A stretch of 64,000 bases of DNA from Pedobacter sp. MC2016-24 (GTDB lineage Bacteria; Bacteroidota; Bacteroidia; Sphingobacteriales; Sphingobacteriaceae). The stretch is from NCBI RefSeq assembly GCF_015223055.1, contig NZ_JADFBX010000001.1, positions 434,001 through 498,000 of the forward strand, in the 5' to 3' direction. The notes under the pieces were generated by a model. It did no database searches, was not told where the DNA came from, and saw only the letters and a list, made by a program, of their open reading frames with translations. Each line of letters starts with the position of its first letter. The first letter of the stretch is position 1. Below, one piece after another: positions 26,760-36,586 of the stretch. The translations under genes were made by a program, and so were the position numbers.

Positions 26760-26774
26760 TTACTGGTCGTTCTT
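26745..26774 (+). terminator. Hairpin overlapping the PBP1A stop codon
   Basis: AAGAACGGCCAGTAAT and its complement form a near-perfect palindrome (26745-26774, one G-T pair) that includes the stop codon at 26757-26759. The T-run after it is poor, so it may act as a terminator or mRNA 3' end stabiliser. Confidence 0.4.
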
Positions 26775-26832
26775 CAAAAACGCATTGCTTTTTTACGTAA
26801 TTTTAAATGTTAACTCTTGAATATCTGCACAT

Positions 26833-29800
26833 ATGAATAGAAGCTATACTTTTTTCAGGTTAATTCCAATTTTCTTCATCATGATTACCGCTTCGATCAC
26901 GGTCAAAGCGCAATATTTTGGACAAAATAAGGTAAGGTATAAAAACGACAAGTTTAAAGTACTCCAAACCCCGCATTTCGAGATCTATTATTATCTTAAA
27001 AATGAGAAAATGATCCAGAAATTTGCACAAGACGCAGAGACCTGGTATAAAATGCATCAGGAGGTTTTCAGGGATACTTTTTTGAAGAAAAACCCAATTA
27101 TACTTTACAATAACCATCCGGATTTCCAGCAAACTACGGCACTGCAGGGCGAGATTGGCATCGGAACAGGTGGAGTAACCGAAGCACTTAAAAACCGGGT
27201 AATCATGCCGGTCATGGAACTCAACAACCAAACCCGACATGTACTGGGCCACGAGTTGGTGCATGCGTTCCAATACCACACCTTACTTGAAAAGGATTCG
27301 ATCGGCCTGGAAAGCATCAGCCAGGTTCCCCTATGGATGATTGAAGGTATGGCCGAATACTTATCAGTAGGTAAAACAGATGCCTTTACTTCTATGTGGA
27401 TGCGCGATGCACTATTAAACCGCGACATACCCTCTTTAAAAGACTTAACCAATTCCAACAAATACTTCCCTTACCGATATGGCCAGGCATTCTGGACTTT
27501 TGTGGGGTCAGTTTACGGAGACACAACCATCGTACCACTCATGAAAGCTACGGCAAAATATGGTTACGAAAATGGATTAAGATACACTTTTGGCTATGAC
27601 GACAGAACCTTGTCAGGATTATGGAAAAACGCGATCGAAGCCCATTATCGCCCTATGCTTAAAGCTGATAGTTCTCAAATTAAAATCACTGGCACTAAAA
27701 TTATCGACAATAAGAACGCTGGAAACATGAACGTTGCACCAGCAATCAGTCCGGATGGTAAATACCTCGCCTTCCTCTCCGAAAAAGACCTCTTTGGTAT
27801 AGATCTTTTTCTTGCCGATGCTAAAACAGGAAAAGTGCTCCGGAAATTAAGCAGCCAGATTTCGAATTCACATATCGACGACTTCAACTTTCTGGAATCA
27901 GCCGGAACGTGGTCGCCCGACGGCAAGCAATTTGCCTTCAGCATTTTTAGCAAGGGAAAAAACCAATTGATGATCATTAACATCGACAATGGCAGTGTGG
28001 CTTTACGTGCAGTAATGGGTGAAGTAGCCCAGTTTGGAAATCTATCCTGGTCTCCAAATGGAGATGACATTGCCTTCTCTGGAATGATCGAAGGTCAAAG
28101 CGATATTTTTTCTTATAATTTGAAGGCGAAGCAGGTGACGCAAATCACCAATGACGTATATTCAGATTACGCCCCCACCTATTCACCTGACGGCAAAAAG
28201 ATAGCTTTCTCTTCAGACCGGGCCTCTATTGAATCTGGTAACCAGACTGCTGTCCATCCAATTAATTTGACGATATACGATATTGAAACTAAATCATTGA
28301 GCAATGTGGCGGTATTCCCTGGAGCGAACAACCTCAATGCACAGTTCTCCGGTGATAGCAAGAACTTATTTTTCTTATCCAACCGTGATGGTTTCCGTAA
28401 TTTATATGAATACAATTTTGCCAGCGCTCAGGTTAAACAGCTGACAGATTACTTTACTGGAATCAGCGGGATCACCGAGTTTTCTCCGGCAGTTTCCGTA
28501 TCCAGAAATGACGATATCGTGTATAGCTATTACCGCTCGCAACGTTATACCCTCTACAATGCACAATTAAGCAACTTTAAATCCAAGGCTGTTGAAGCCA
28601 ATAGTGTCAACTTTGATGCAGCAGTGCTTCCGCCGATGGAAGCCATGGGTGTAGACATCATCAACTCCAACCTCTCCAATTTTGAACGTTTTGAAAGAAC
28701 CACCACAGATTCTATGAAACTGGTTCCATACAGACCAAAATTTAAACTGGATTACCTGGCCAATAGCGGCGTAGGTGTTTCTACCAGCAGGTTCGGTACA
28801 GGTGTTCAAGGTGGTATCGTAGGTATGTTCAGTGATATCCTTGGTAAAAACCAAATCATTGCAAATCTTTCGATCAATGGAGAAATTTATGATTTCGGTG
28901 GATTGGTTGGATACATTAATCAGCAAAACAGAATCAGCTGGGGTGCTGCATTTTCGCATATTCCATACATTACCGGTTTCCGGGAAATCGTACTCGATCA
29001 GCTGACTGATAAAAATAACAATCCGGTAGATGTGATTAATGATCGTACAAACTTAGTACGAACTTTCGAAGACCAGGTGCAATTATTTGCAGCTTATCCT
29101 TTCAATAAGGTACACCGCTTCGAACTTGGAACTGCAGTGTCGAGATACAGCTACCGGGTTGACCGCATCAACAACTATTTTGACAACATAGGTGGATATA
29201 AAGGTGCCTATATCACTTCAGACAAAAGAAAAGTTCCACTCGATCAGGCCAGTAATGAATTCGGAACTCCACTTAAAAACTTTTCGATCTTCCAGGCCAA
29301 TGCTTCATTTGTAGGCGATAACAGCATTACAGGAATCAGTTCGCCTTTAGATGGATTCAGATACAGAATTGGAGCTGAACAATATTTTGGAGATTACCAA
29401 TTCTATGCCTTAAATGTTGACGTCAGGAAATACCTAAGATTAAAACCCATTACATTAGCCGTACGTTCTTATAATTACCTGCGTATGGGTAAGGAAGGTG
29501 AAAACCTTTATCCCCTATTTGTTGGTTATCCATATTTGATTAGAGGCTATGAAGCCAATTCATTGTACAACGGTTCGGGTAGCGGAAGTGGAAGTTTTGA
29601 CATCAATCAATTGTCAGGAAGTAAAATCGCTGTATTTAACTTTGAGATCCGATTACCGTTTACTGGTCCTAAAAAACTGGCTGCAATTCCATCAAAACTA
29701 TTATTCACAGATCTAAACTTATTCTTTGACGCGGGATTAGCCTGGAATGAAAACTCTAAGGTTGTGTTCAAAGATCAGCCCACTTATATTACTCTACCTG

Positions 29801-30015
29801 TTACGGACTCAAACGGTGCACCTGTATTGGATAGAGATGGCAAACCGGTATTCACTTCGACAACCAACGAACGTGTCCCTGCCCTTAGTGTTGGTATATC
29901 TCTTCGGGTAAATGTATTCGGCGCTTTTGTATTGGAGCCTTACTACGCTTTCCCGTTCCAGCGTAAAGACGTTTCCGGTGGTGTGTTTGGTTTAACCTTC
30001 GCACCAGGTTGGTAA
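26833..30015 (+). CDS. Secreted metallopeptidase-like / TolB-type propeller / outer-membrane beta-barrel protein
   Basis: 1060 residues with a signal peptide (to ~26, 'ITVKAQ'). Residues ~40-260 contain a gluzincin-like site: H140-E141-x-x-H144 in 'LGHELVHAFQY' with 'MIEGMAEYL' (E171/E175) as third-ligand candidate. Residues ~290-600 are a WD40-like/TolB propeller with repeated 'SPDGK' blades. The last ~400 residues resemble a BamA/surface-antigen barrel: 'YPYLIRGYEANSLY', alternating aromatic strands, 'GLTFAPGW' at the end. It is probably an outer-membrane protein with periplasmic or surface peptidase and propeller domains. Function unknown; the catalytic site looks intact. Confidence 0.8.
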   Translation: MNRSYTFFRLIPIFFIMITASITVKAQYFGQNKVRYKNDKFKVLQTPHFEIYYYLKNEKMIQKFAQDAETWYKMHQEVFRDTFLKKNPIILYNNHPDFQQTTALQGEIGIGTGGVTEALKNRVIMPVMELNNQTRHVLGHELVHAFQYHTLLEKDSIGLESISQVPLWMIEGMAEYLSVGKTDAFTSMWMRDALLNRDIPSLKDLTNSNKYFPYRYGQAFWTFVGSVYGDTTIVPLMKATAKYGYENGLRYTFGYDDRTLSGLWKNAIEAHYRPMLKADSSQIKITGTKIIDNKNAGNMNVAPAISPDGKYLAFLSEKDLFGIDLFLADAKTGKVLRKLSSQISNSHIDDFNFLESAGTWSPDGKQFAFSIFSKGKNQLMIINIDNGSVALRAVMGEVAQFGNLSWSPNGDDIAFSGMIEGQSDIFSYNLKAKQVTQITNDVYSDYAPTYSPDGKKIAFSSDRASIESGNQTAVHPINLTIYDIETKSLSNVAVFPGANNLNAQFSGDSKNLFFLSNRDGFRNLYEYNFASAQVKQLTDYFTGISGITEFSPAVSVSRNDDIVYSYYRSQRYTLYNAQLSNFKSKAVEANSVNFDAAVLPPMEAMGVDIINSNLSNFERFERTTTDSMKLVPYRPKFKLDYLANSGVGVSTSRFGTGVQGGIVGMFSDILGKNQIIANLSINGEIYDFGGLVGYINQQNRISWGAAFSHIPYITGFREIVLDQLTDKNNNPVDVINDRTNLVRTFEDQVQLFAAYPFNKVHRFELGTAVSRYSYRVDRINNYFDNIGGYKGAYITSDKRKVPLDQASNEFGTPLKNFSIFQANASFVGDNSITGISSPLDGFRYRIGAEQYFGDYQFYALNVDVRKYLRLKPITLAVRSYNYLRMGKEGENLYPLFVGYPYLIRGYEANSLYNGSGSGSGSFDINQLSGSKIAVFNFEIRLPFTGPKKLAAIPSKLLFTDLNLFFDAGLAWNENSKVVFKDQPTYITLPVTDSNGAPVLDRDGKPVFTSTTNERVPALSVGISLRVNVFGAFVLEPYYAFPFQRKDVSGGVFGLTFAPGW

Positions 30016-30041
30016 AGTACCGCTTTCCGGTCGCAAAAAAA

Positions 30042-30073
30042 GGCAGTCAGAAAATCATCTGGCTGCCTTTTTT
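30042..30073. terminator. Bidirectional intrinsic terminator
   Basis: GGCAGTCAGA (30042-30051) pairs with TCTGGCTGCC (30058-30067) with one G-T pair, flanked by A7 upstream and T7 downstream. It separates two converging genes. Confidence 0.85.
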
Positions 30074-30075
30074 CT

Positions 30076-30426
30076 TTAAGAAAGTATACTGAAAGGTAAG
30101 TTTACCTGATTGATCATTTGTTTACGGCTGGTGATGTGCTCAAAATCCAAGCCGATGGTTAAGTCAACCCAATCCGGATTACATGAACGTACCAGACGTT
30201 CTTTCTGCATCCTGGTAAAACGGCTCACCACTTTGAAACGGCTCAAAGCCTGCTCTTCTGTTTTGAATTCTTCAAAATAAACCAAACGGGTCAATTGTTG
30301 TGCACTATCGAAAAACAGGCAGGGCATCTGCTTATAAAAATCAAGTGTTTTAATTAAATTAGAACTCATGCCTACATGTAAAGCAGTTCTGTTTCTGTCT
30401 GTCACTACATATACAAATTTTTTCAT
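30076..30426 (-). CDS. GIY-YIG nuclease-like protein
   Basis: 116 residues. 'KFVYVVTDRNRTALHVGMSSNL' aligns with the GIY-YIG core, with V-Y-V in place of G-I-Y and H-V-G in place of Y-I-G; 'RLVYFEEFKTEEQALSRF' matches the usual 'LVYFE.f....A..RE' segment, but the basic Arg-Glu positions are changed. It is a UPF0213-type solo domain. Activity as a nuclease is doubtful. It is divergent from the S24 repressor gene, and their shared 177-bp intergenic region contains repeated TTAGTA boxes. Confidence 0.75.
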   Translation of the reverse strand: MKKFVYVVTDRNRTALHVGMSSNLIKTLDFYKQMPCLFFDSAQQLTRLVYFEEFKTEEQALSRFKVVSRFTRMQKERLVRSCNPDWVDLTIGLDFEHITSRKQMINQVNLPFSILS

Positions 30427-30491
30427 AACCCTATATTTTATTTAAACTTCTAACAAGCTTTTGAGCTTCTATTTTTTTAATTGTAAAAATT

Positions 30492-30574
30492 AACTAAATT
30501 AGTTAGTATACTACTTTCGGATGTGAATTAATATTACTAACTTTATTGGCACAATAATACTAACAATTTTAGTA
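30492..30574. promoter_or_regulatory. Array of TACTAA/TTAGTA operator elements
   Basis: Three palindromes lie between the divergent genes: AACTAA-A-TTAGTT (30492-30504), TAGTATACTA (30504-30513) and TACTAA-n5-TTAGTA (30558-30574), plus a single TTACTAAC (30534-30541). The shared half-site makes this the likely binding region of the adjacent XRE/S24 repressor, controlling itself and the GIY-YIG gene. Confidence 0.55.
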
Positions 30575-30603
30575 AAAACAAATATATTTTAAATTTTATT
30601 TTT

Positions 30604-31380
30604 ATGTCGAACATCTCCTCCAACCTAAAGTACCTTAGAAAGAAAAAAAGCCATACACAACAGCAATTCGCTGATGCCATGGGAATTAAAAGATCACTGA
30701 TCGGGGCATATGAAGAAGACAGAGCTGAACCGAAATATGATTTGCTAAAAAAAATAGCAGAATACTTTGAGCTGACTATTGACGAATTCATCAATGAAAC
30801 GATCAACGAAGATTGGAAACCTAAGCCAAAGAGCCAGGGTTCGAACCTCAGAATATTGAGTATCTCCGTAGATAAAGACGATAAAGAGAACATTGAAATG
30901 GTACCTGTAAAGGCAAGTGCTGGATACTTAAATGGCTTCTCTGATCCGGAGTACATCAAAGATCTGCCAAAATTCCAGTTGCCTTTGCCATTCTTGAAAC
31001 AAGGAACCTTCAGGGCTTTTGAAATTGTTGGAGATTCCATGCTGCCAATCCAGCCGGGAAGCGTAATCGTTGCCGAGTACATGGACAACTGGAACGATGT
31101 GAAACCTGGAGAAACTTATATTGTGATCAGCCGCAATGAAGGGGTAGTTTATAAAAGAGCAGGAAACCGTTTCAAGGAGAATAAAGAATTGAAATTAATT
31201 TCGGATAACAGAATGTATGATCCATATACCGTAGCCTCTGATGACATTCTGGAAATATGGAAGGCAAAAGCTTACATTTCTACAAGTTTACCTGATCCAA
31301 CTCCGGAACCAAGCATTGAAACTTTGAGTACCATGATGGCGCAAATGCAGAAATCCATTTCTCAATTGAATAAAAATTAG
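30604..31380 (+). CDS. XRE-family repressor with S24 (LexA/CI-like) domain
   Basis: 258 residues. An XRE helix-turn-helix occupies ~8-62 ('THTQQQFADAMGI'-type helix, 'RSLIGAYEEDRAEP'). Residues ~98-235 are a LexA/CI-like peptidase S24 domain: candidate cleavage bond A106-G107 in 'KASAGYLNG', nucleophile S145 in 'VGDSMLP', general base K184 in 'GVVYKRA'. All three elements needed for self-cleavage are present, so it could respond to RecA-ssDNA; the same fold is also used just for dimerisation. The C-terminal ~25 residues form a Met/Gln-rich helix. It is followed 20 nt later by bioF. Confidence 0.9.
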   Translation: MSNISSNLKYLRKKKSHTQQQFADAMGIKRSLIGAYEEDRAEPKYDLLKKIAEYFELTIDEFINETINEDWKPKPKSQGSNLRILSISVDKDDKENIEMVPVKASAGYLNGFSDPEYIKDLPKFQLPLPFLKQGTFRAFEIVGDSMLPIQPGSVIVAEYMDNWNDVKPGETYIVISRNEGVVYKRAGNRFKENKELKLISDNRMYDPYTVASDDILEIWKAKAYISTSLPDPTPEPSIETLSTMMAQMQKSISQLNKN

Positions 31381-31400
31381 AATAGCTTACTGCTCAACAT

Positions 31401-32528
31401 ATGCAGACTGCAGAAGAATTGATCAGAAAAAGGCTGAAAGAAAGGGAAGTTCAGGGTTCATTAAGAACATTAAGCTGTACGAACCTGCCTATTGATTTCT
31501 GTTCCAACGACTACCTGGGCTTCGCCAGATCCGAAACCTTAAAAAAGCGGATTGAACAACTAAGCCTGGGTCTGCCCCATTATAAAAATGGAGCCTCCGG
31601 TTCCAGACTACTTAGTGGTAATCATCCATTCAGTATAGCAACTGAAAATGATATCGCTGATTTTCACCGGGCGGAGGCAGGATTGATCTTCAATTCGGGA
31701 TACGATGCAAACCTGGGGCTACTGTCTAGTCTGCCTCAGGCCGGAGATACCATCATAGCCGATGAACTGATCCATGCCAGTTTAATAGATGGTGCAAGAT
31801 TAAGTAAAGCTACCCGCTATACTTTTAAGCACAATGACCCCGATGCACTAGAGAGCAGACTCAAACTTGCAACGGGAATTATTTATGTCCTCATCGAAAG
31901 CGTTTATTCTATGGATGGAGACCTTGCACCAATAACAGAAATACTTCAACTTTGTCAAAAATACAAGGCCAACCTGATTGTAGATGAGGCTCATGCTTTA
32001 GGCATTTTAGGCCAGCATGGAAAAGGACTCGTTAATGACCTCGGACTACAGGATCAGGTTTTTGCCAGAGTAGTTACTTTTGGAAAAGCGCTTGGATGTC
32101 ATGGGGCCATTGTTTTGGGTAGTGAAGTTCTCAGGCAATACCTCATTAATTTCGCCCGATCTTTTATATATACTACTGCCGCCCCGCTCCACAATCTCAT
32201 CAGCATCAGATGTGCTTATGATATGTTGGCTGAACAAGATCATCAGCCGGAAATTGCAGCAATCATCAACACTTACAAACAAGCCATAACCGCTGCCGGT
32301 ATCCCGACAGGGACCACACCAAGTGCTATACAAAATATTCAGTTTGGAAATAATGAAGCTGCAAAAAGTGCGGCTAAAACATTACAAAGTCAGGGTATTG
32401 ATGTACGTGCGATTTTAAGCCCTACCGTACCTAAGGGAAAAGAACGGCTACGGATATGTTTGCACACTTTCAATACCCCCGCTGAAATTCAGCAATTGGT
32501 TAAAGGGCTAAGCCAGCTCAAATCTTAA
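31401..32528 (+). CDS. bioF: 8-amino-7-oxononanoate synthase family (biotin synthesis)
   Basis: 375 residues, full length. PLP fold-type I alpha-oxoamine synthase: 'DFCSNDYLGFA', 'GASGSRLLSGNH', 'IVDEAHALGILG' (D195 region) and 'VVTFGKALGCHGA' with K229 as PLP lysine. BioF condenses pimeloyl-ACP/CoA with alanine to give KAPA. Close relatives (Kbl, SPT, HemA type) share the core, but length and the N-terminal 'LSCTNLPIDFCSNDY' favour BioF. No other bio genes are in the window. It is cotranscribed with the upstream repressor by its 20-nt spacing. Confidence 0.85.
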   Translation: MQTAEELIRKRLKEREVQGSLRTLSCTNLPIDFCSNDYLGFARSETLKKRIEQLSLGLPHYKNGASGSRLLSGNHPFSIATENDIADFHRAEAGLIFNSGYDANLGLLSSLPQAGDTIIADELIHASLIDGARLSKATRYTFKHNDPDALESRLKLATGIIYVLIESVYSMDGDLAPITEILQLCQKYKANLIVDEAHALGILGQHGKGLVNDLGLQDQVFARVVTFGKALGCHGAIVLGSEVLRQYLINFARSFIYTTAAPLHNLISIRCAYDMLAEQDHQPEIAAIINTYKQAITAAGIPTGTTPSAIQNIQFGNNEAAKSAAKTLQSQGIDVRAILSPTVPKGKERLRICLHTFNTPAEIQQLVKGLSQLKS

Positions 32529-32555
32529 ATCCTATAAGTTTAACATATAAAGCAT

Positions 32556-32589
32556 AAAAAAAGGGAAGCTTTATGGGCTTCCCTTTTTT
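32556..32589. terminator. Bidirectional intrinsic terminator between bioF and rplT
   Basis: GGGAAGC (32563-32569) and GCTTCCC (32577-32583), with flanking A7 and T6, form a strong symmetric hairpin between converging genes. Confidence 0.9.
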
Positions 32590-32604
32590 AAGATATTGTA
32601 AGTT

Positions 32605-32949
32605 CTATTTTACTGTATCAATTACCGCTTTAAAAGCTTCTGGATGGTTCATTGCTAAGTCAGCTAAAACTTTACGGTTTAAACCGATATTTTTAGCAGC
32701 CAATTTACCAATTAATTGAGAGTAAGATATACCGTGCTGACGTGCTCCAGCATTAATACGCTGAATCCACAAACCGCGGAATTCTCTTTTCTTAACTTTA
32801 CGGTCACGGTATGCATATTGCAAACCTTTTTCTACCGTATTTTTAGCAATGGTGAAAACCTTGCTTCTTGATCCCCAATAGCCTTTGGCCATATTAAGGA
32901 CTTTTTTCCTTCTTCTTCTCGAAGCTACTGCGTTTACCGAACGTGGCAT
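32605..32949 (-). CDS. rplT: Large ribosomal subunit protein bL20
   Basis: 114 residues, full length: '[28 protein letters not shown]'-type N-terminal extension (basic) and '[21 protein letters not shown]' globular part. L20 binds 23S rRNA early in 50S assembly. It is the last gene of thrS-infC-rpmI-rplT. A 73-nt gap to rpmI is larger than elsewhere in the operon; whether it holds an L20-binding leader structure was not resolved. Confidence 0.98.
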   Translation of the reverse strand: MPRSVNAVASRRRRKKVLNMAKGYWGSRSKVFTIAKNTVEKGLQYAYRDRKVKKREFRGLWIQRINAGARQHGISYSQLIGKLAAKNIGLNRKVLADLAMNHPEAFKAVIDTVK

Positions 32950-33022
32950 GTTGTTGTTGTTTTTGATAAACGGCGTTGCGTATTACAGCAAACTTACTAC
33001 CGGTTATCTGGTTAAAAATTAA

Positions 33023-33223
33023 TTATTTACCGATTGCAAGCATACGTTTAACGTTGCCCATGTCAGCGTCTGACACCATTGAAGTGTGTCCTAAGTTACG
33101 CTTACGTTTAGTCGACATCTTGGTTAAGATGTGGCTTTTGTAGGCATTCTTCCTTGCGATTTTACCTGTTCCAGTAAGCGAAAAACGCTTTTTAGCACTG
33201 GAATTGGTTTTCATTTTTGGCAT
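33023..33223 (-). CDS. rpmI: Large ribosomal subunit protein bL35
   Basis: 66 residues: '[20 protein letters not shown]' and '[17 protein letters not shown]' are diagnostic. A small basic 50S protein. It lies 26 nt after infC and before rplT. Confidence 0.97.
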   Translation of the reverse strand: MPKMKTNSSAKKRFSLTGTGKIARKNAYKSHILTKMSTKRKRNLGHTSMVSDADMGNVKRMLAIGK

Positions 33224-33249
33224 AACCTGTTTTAATTTATGTAATTTAT

Positions 33250-33819
33250 TTATTTCTTAGCAACTTTTGGTGCAAGCGTTAAAAACATCCGCTTACCTTC
33301 TAACTTAGGTAAAAGTTCAACTTTACCAATATCTTCAAGGGCTTGTGCAAATTTCAACAACAAGATTTCTCCTTGCTCTTTGTAAACGATTGCTCTACCT
33401 TTAAAGTGTACATAAGCCCTAACTTTCTCACCGTTTTCCAAAAAGCTAACCGCATGTTTTAACTTAAATTGAAAATCGTGATCATTGGTGTTAGGACCAA
33501 AACGGATCTCCTTAATTACAGTCTGTTTCGCGTTTGCTTTAATCTCTTTCTGCTTTTTCTTCTGCTCGTAAACAAACTTACTGTAATCAATAATCCTACA
33601 AACCGGCGGCACCGCATTTGGAGAGATCTCTACAAGATCCAGTTCCAATTCGTCCGCAAGGGCTAAAGCTTTTGCCAAAGGATAAATCCCCGGCTCAACA
33701 TTATCTCCAGCTAATCTAACCTCTTGTGCCCGGATAAACTGATTAATATTATGTTCTGCTTCTTTTTTCTTAAAAGGAGGACGTGGTCCCCTGTTAAATC
33801 CTGGTCTGCCTAATGCCAA
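33250..33819 (-). CDS. infC: Translation initiation factor IF-3
   Basis: 189 residues with a basic N-terminal extension, the IF3-N domain ('[16 protein letters not shown]', '[20 protein letters not shown]') and the IF3-C domain ('[18 protein letters not shown]'). It checks the start codon and keeps the subunits apart. I took the ATG at 33819, 13 nt after thrS; rare non-ATG starts are known for infC, but the extension seen here fits Bacteroidota sequences. Confidence 0.97.
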   Translation of the reverse strand: MALGRPGFNRGPRPPFKKKEAEHNINQFIRAQEVRLAGDNVEPGIYPLAKALALADELELDLVEISPNAVPPVCRIIDYSKFVYEQKKKQKEIKANAKQTVIKEIRFGPNTNDHDFQFKLKHAVSFLENGEKVRAYVHFKGRAIVYKEQGEILLLKFAQALEDIGKVELLPKLEGKRMFLTLAPKVAKK

Positions 33820-33832
33820 ATTTGTATTCCGT

Positions 33833-35758
33833 TTAAACTGTTATTTCTTTAATTAATAATTCACTAAATTCCTGCAATGTCATATGTCCCAAATCTCCCT
33901 CTCCATGTTTCCTTACAGAAACCTTTCCTTCTTCCATCTCTTTTTCGCCGATTATCAGCATATAAGGGATCTTTTTAACCTCTGCGTCTCTGATTTTCCT
34001 TCCAATTTTCTCATCACGGAAGTCAATCAGCCCGCGAATATCGGAATTATTTAGTTCATCTGAAACTTTTTTTGCATAATCTTCATACTTTTCTGAGATT
34101 GGCAGGATGATAAATTGTTCCGGCGACAACCACAATGGGAAATTTCCGGCGCAATGTTCAATCAATACCGCGATGAAACGCTCCAAAGATCCGAATGGTG
34201 CCCTATGGATCATCACCGGTCTGTGTTTCATGTTATCACTTCCTGTATATTCAAGCTCAAAACGTTCAGGAAGGTTATAATCTACCTGGATAGTACCCAA
34301 TTGCCATTTTCTACCCAAAGCATCTTTAACCATAAAGTCTAGCTTAGGACCGTAAAATGCAGCTTCACCATATTCCACTACAGTAGGTAAACCTTTTTCA
34401 GCAGCAGCTTCAATAATCGCGCTTTCAGCCAAAGCCCAGTTCTCATCAGAACCAATATACTTTGATTTATTTTCCGGATCCCTTAAAGATACCTGTGCAA
34501 TATAATTGTCAAAGCCCAACGATTTAAATACATACAGCACCAGGTCAATTACTTTTTTAAACTCTTCTTTTACCTGATCCGGTCTGCAAAACAAGTGCGC
34601 ATCATCCTGAGTAAAGCCCCTAACCCGTGTCAAACCATGCAACTCACCGCTCTGCTCATAACGATACACTGTACCAAATTCAGCAAAACGCAAAGGCAGG
34701 TCTTTGTAAGAACGTGGCTTTACCTTATAAATCTCGCAGTGGTGCGGACAGTTCATTGGTTTTAAGAAGAACTCCTCTCCCTCCTGCGGCGTTTTAATTG
34801 GCTGGAAAGCATCTTTACCATATTTCTCATAGTGGCCTGAAGTAATGTACAGGTTTTTATGACCAATATGTGGTGTAACCACCTGCTCGTAGCCGGCTTT
34901 ACTTTGTGCCTTCGTTAAAAACTGAACCAGACGCTCGCGTAAAGCCGCCCCTTTAGGCAACCACAAAGGCAAGCCCATGCCTACTTTTTCAGAAAAAGCA
35001 AACAATTCCAGTTCCTTACCTAATTTACGGTGATCCCTTTTCTTAGCCTCTTCAATCATGTGAAGATATTCGGTCAGTTCACTTGCCTTTGGAAAAGTAA
35101 CACCATAAATCCGGGTCAGTTGTTTCCGGGTCTCGTCACCACGCCAATAGGCACCGGCAACGTTCATCAGTTTTACCGCTTTTACAAAACCAGTATTCGG
35201 AATGTGTGGACCGCGGCACAAGTCTGTAAAAGCACCCTGGTTATAGAAAGTGATTTTTCCATCTTCCAGACCTTCTAAAAGGTCCAGTTTGTATTCGTCA
35301 CCTTTATCTTCAAAATATTTAATTGCATCGGCTTTAGACACATCACTTCTCACAAAAACCTCTTTTTGTTTAGCCAACTCCAGAATCTTGGTCTCAATCG
35401 CTTTGAAATCATCCGAAGAAAACTCACGATCACCAAAATCCACATCATAGTAAAAGCCGGTTTCAATAGCCGGACCTATGCCAAATTTAGTTCCTGGATA
35501 AAGTGCTTCTAAAGCTTCAGCCATAATGTGCGCTGAAGAATGCCAGAAAGTGGCTTTACCTGCAGCATCATTCCAGGTCAGCAATTTGACGGTAGCATCG
35601 CTTTCAATCGCTCTGGATGAATCCCAAACCTCGCCGTTTACTTCAGCGGCCATAACATTGCGGGCAAGCCCTTCAGAAATGGATAATGCAATTTGATGGG
35701 CAGTTGTGCCCTTTTCGTACTGACGACTGGAGCCGTCAGGTAATGTAATGTTAATCAT
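33833..35758 (-). CDS. thrS: Threonine-tRNA ligase
   Basis: 641 residues, full length: TGS domain (1-60), editing domain ('[21 protein letters not shown]', HxxxH), class II catalytic core ('[11 protein letters not shown]', '[16 protein letters not shown]', '[13 protein letters not shown]') and the C-terminal anticodon-binding domain ('[13 protein letters not shown]'). It charges tRNA-Thr and edits Ser-tRNA-Thr. First gene of the operon; its promoter lies directly after the upstream gene. Confidence 0.98.
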   Translation of the reverse strand: MINITLPDGSSRQYEKGTTAHQIALSISEGLARNVMAAEVNGEVWDSSRAIESDATVKLLTWNDAAGKATFWHSSAHIMAEALEALYPGTKFGIGPAIETGFYYDVDFGDREFSSDDFKAIETKILELAKQKEVFVRSDVSKADAIKYFEDKGDEYKLDLLEGLEDGKITFYNQGAFTDLCRGPHIPNTGFVKAVKLMNVAGAYWRGDETRKQLTRIYGVTFPKASELTEYLHMIEEAKKRDHRKLGKELELFAFSEKVGMGLPLWLPKGAALRERLVQFLTKAQSKAGYEQVVTPHIGHKNLYITSGHYEKYGKDAFQPIKTPQEGEEFFLKPMNCPHHCEIYKVKPRSYKDLPLRFAEFGTVYRYEQSGELHGLTRVRGFTQDDAHLFCRPDQVKEEFKKVIDLVLYVFKSLGFDNYIAQVSLRDPENKSKYIGSDENWALAESAIIEAAAEKGLPTVVEYGEAAFYGPKLDFMVKDALGRKWQLGTIQVDYNLPERFELEYTGSDNMKHRPVMIHRAPFGSLERFIAVLIEHCAGNFPLWLSPEQFIILPISEKYEDYAKKVSDELNNSDIRGLIDFRDEKIGRKIRDAEVKKIPYMLIIGEKEMEEGKVSVRKHGEGDLGHMTLQEFSELLIKEITV

Positions 35759-35798
35759 CTACAACTATGATTTAAAAATTAATGAAATATTTATATAC

Positions 35799-35836
35799 AA
35801 ATCACCTACAATGTGATTTTTTGTTGTGCAAAGATA
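35799..35836 (-). promoter_or_regulatory. Promoter -7 box and leader hairpin of the thrS operon
   Basis: On the minus strand TATCTTTG (35836-35829) matches the -7 consensus directly after the preceding gene's stop codon. The transcript would begin with a 7-bp hairpin AAATCAC / GTGATTT (35819-35813 with 35805-35799) before the thrS ATG at 35758. No clear -33 element was found. Confidence 0.45.
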
Positions 35837-35837
35837 A

Positions 35838-36578
35838 TTAATATTCTGTACTTTCCAGCCAGCCATTGGCTAAAACATCAGCTAAATGCATGGTTGTTAA
35901 TGGAATATTATTTTTATCGATATAGCCCTGCAAATGCATCAGGCAAGACAAATCCGTTGAAATGATGTATTCAGCACCCTGATCAAGCGCATGGTTCACT
36001 TTTTGCTCAGCCATAGCAGAAGATATCGCATCAAATTTAACCGCAAAAGTACCCCCAAAACCGCAACACATATCCGTATCCTTCATCTCTACCATTTCCA
36101 GTCCATGTACTTTAGACAACAATTGCCTCGGCTCTTCCTTAATTTTACACTCCCTCAATCCACTGCAGGAATCATGGTACACCGCTTTACCATCCAATTC
36201 AGCACCAAAATAATCGCGTTTCAATACGTTCACTAAGAAATCGGACAGTTCAAAAATATTACTTTGTATGTTCCGGCACTTGTTGTGTACAATGGTATTC
36301 GTAAACAAATCACTAAATCCATTTTTCACCATCCCCACACAAGAAGCAGAGGGTGCAACAATATAATCACTTTCAGAAAAGTCATTTAAAAACTTGGTAC
36401 CGGTTTCTTTAGCCTGCTCCCAGTAGCCAGCATTATATGCCGGCTGACCACAACAAGTCTGCTTGGAATTGTAAAACACCTCACATCCGCATTTTTCCAA
36501 CAATTTAACCGTATTAAAAGCAGTTTCAGGATAAAGCTGATCAACAAAACAAGGCACAAACAATTCAATTCTCATCAC
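35838..36578 (-). CDS. LutA/YkgE-like (Fe-S)-binding protein with two CCG domains
   Basis: 246 residues with two cysteine-rich CCG domains: 'FVPCFVDQLYP ... KQTCCGQPAYNAG' (~8-50) and 'YHDSCSGLREC ... DMCCGFGGTFAVK' (~135-190). These bind iron-sulfur clusters or a heterodisulfide in electron-transfer complexes such as the lactate-oxidising LutABC. LutB and LutC genes are not adjacent, so the partner lies elsewhere. It follows an MFS gene by 8 nt, so a substrate transport link is possible. The second Met (36575) may be the real start. Confidence 0.9.
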   Translation of the reverse strand: MMRIELFVPCFVDQLYPETAFNTVKLLEKCGCEVFYNSKQTCCGQPAYNAGYWEQAKETGTKFLNDFSESDYIVAPSASCVGMVKNGFSDLFTNTIVHNKCRNIQSNIFELSDFLVNVLKRDYFGAELDGKAVYHDSCSGLRECKIKEEPRQLLSKVHGLEMVEMKDTDMCCGFGGTFAVKFDAISSAMAEQKVNHALDQGAEYIISTDLSCLMHLQGYIDKNNIPLTTMHLADVLANGWLESTEY

Positions 36579-36586
36579 AATAATCT

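Noticed and set aside
30838..30847. GGTTCGAACC, resembling a tRNA T-arm
   Set aside because: It lies within the S24 repressor coding frame and no acceptor or anticodon stem surrounds it.
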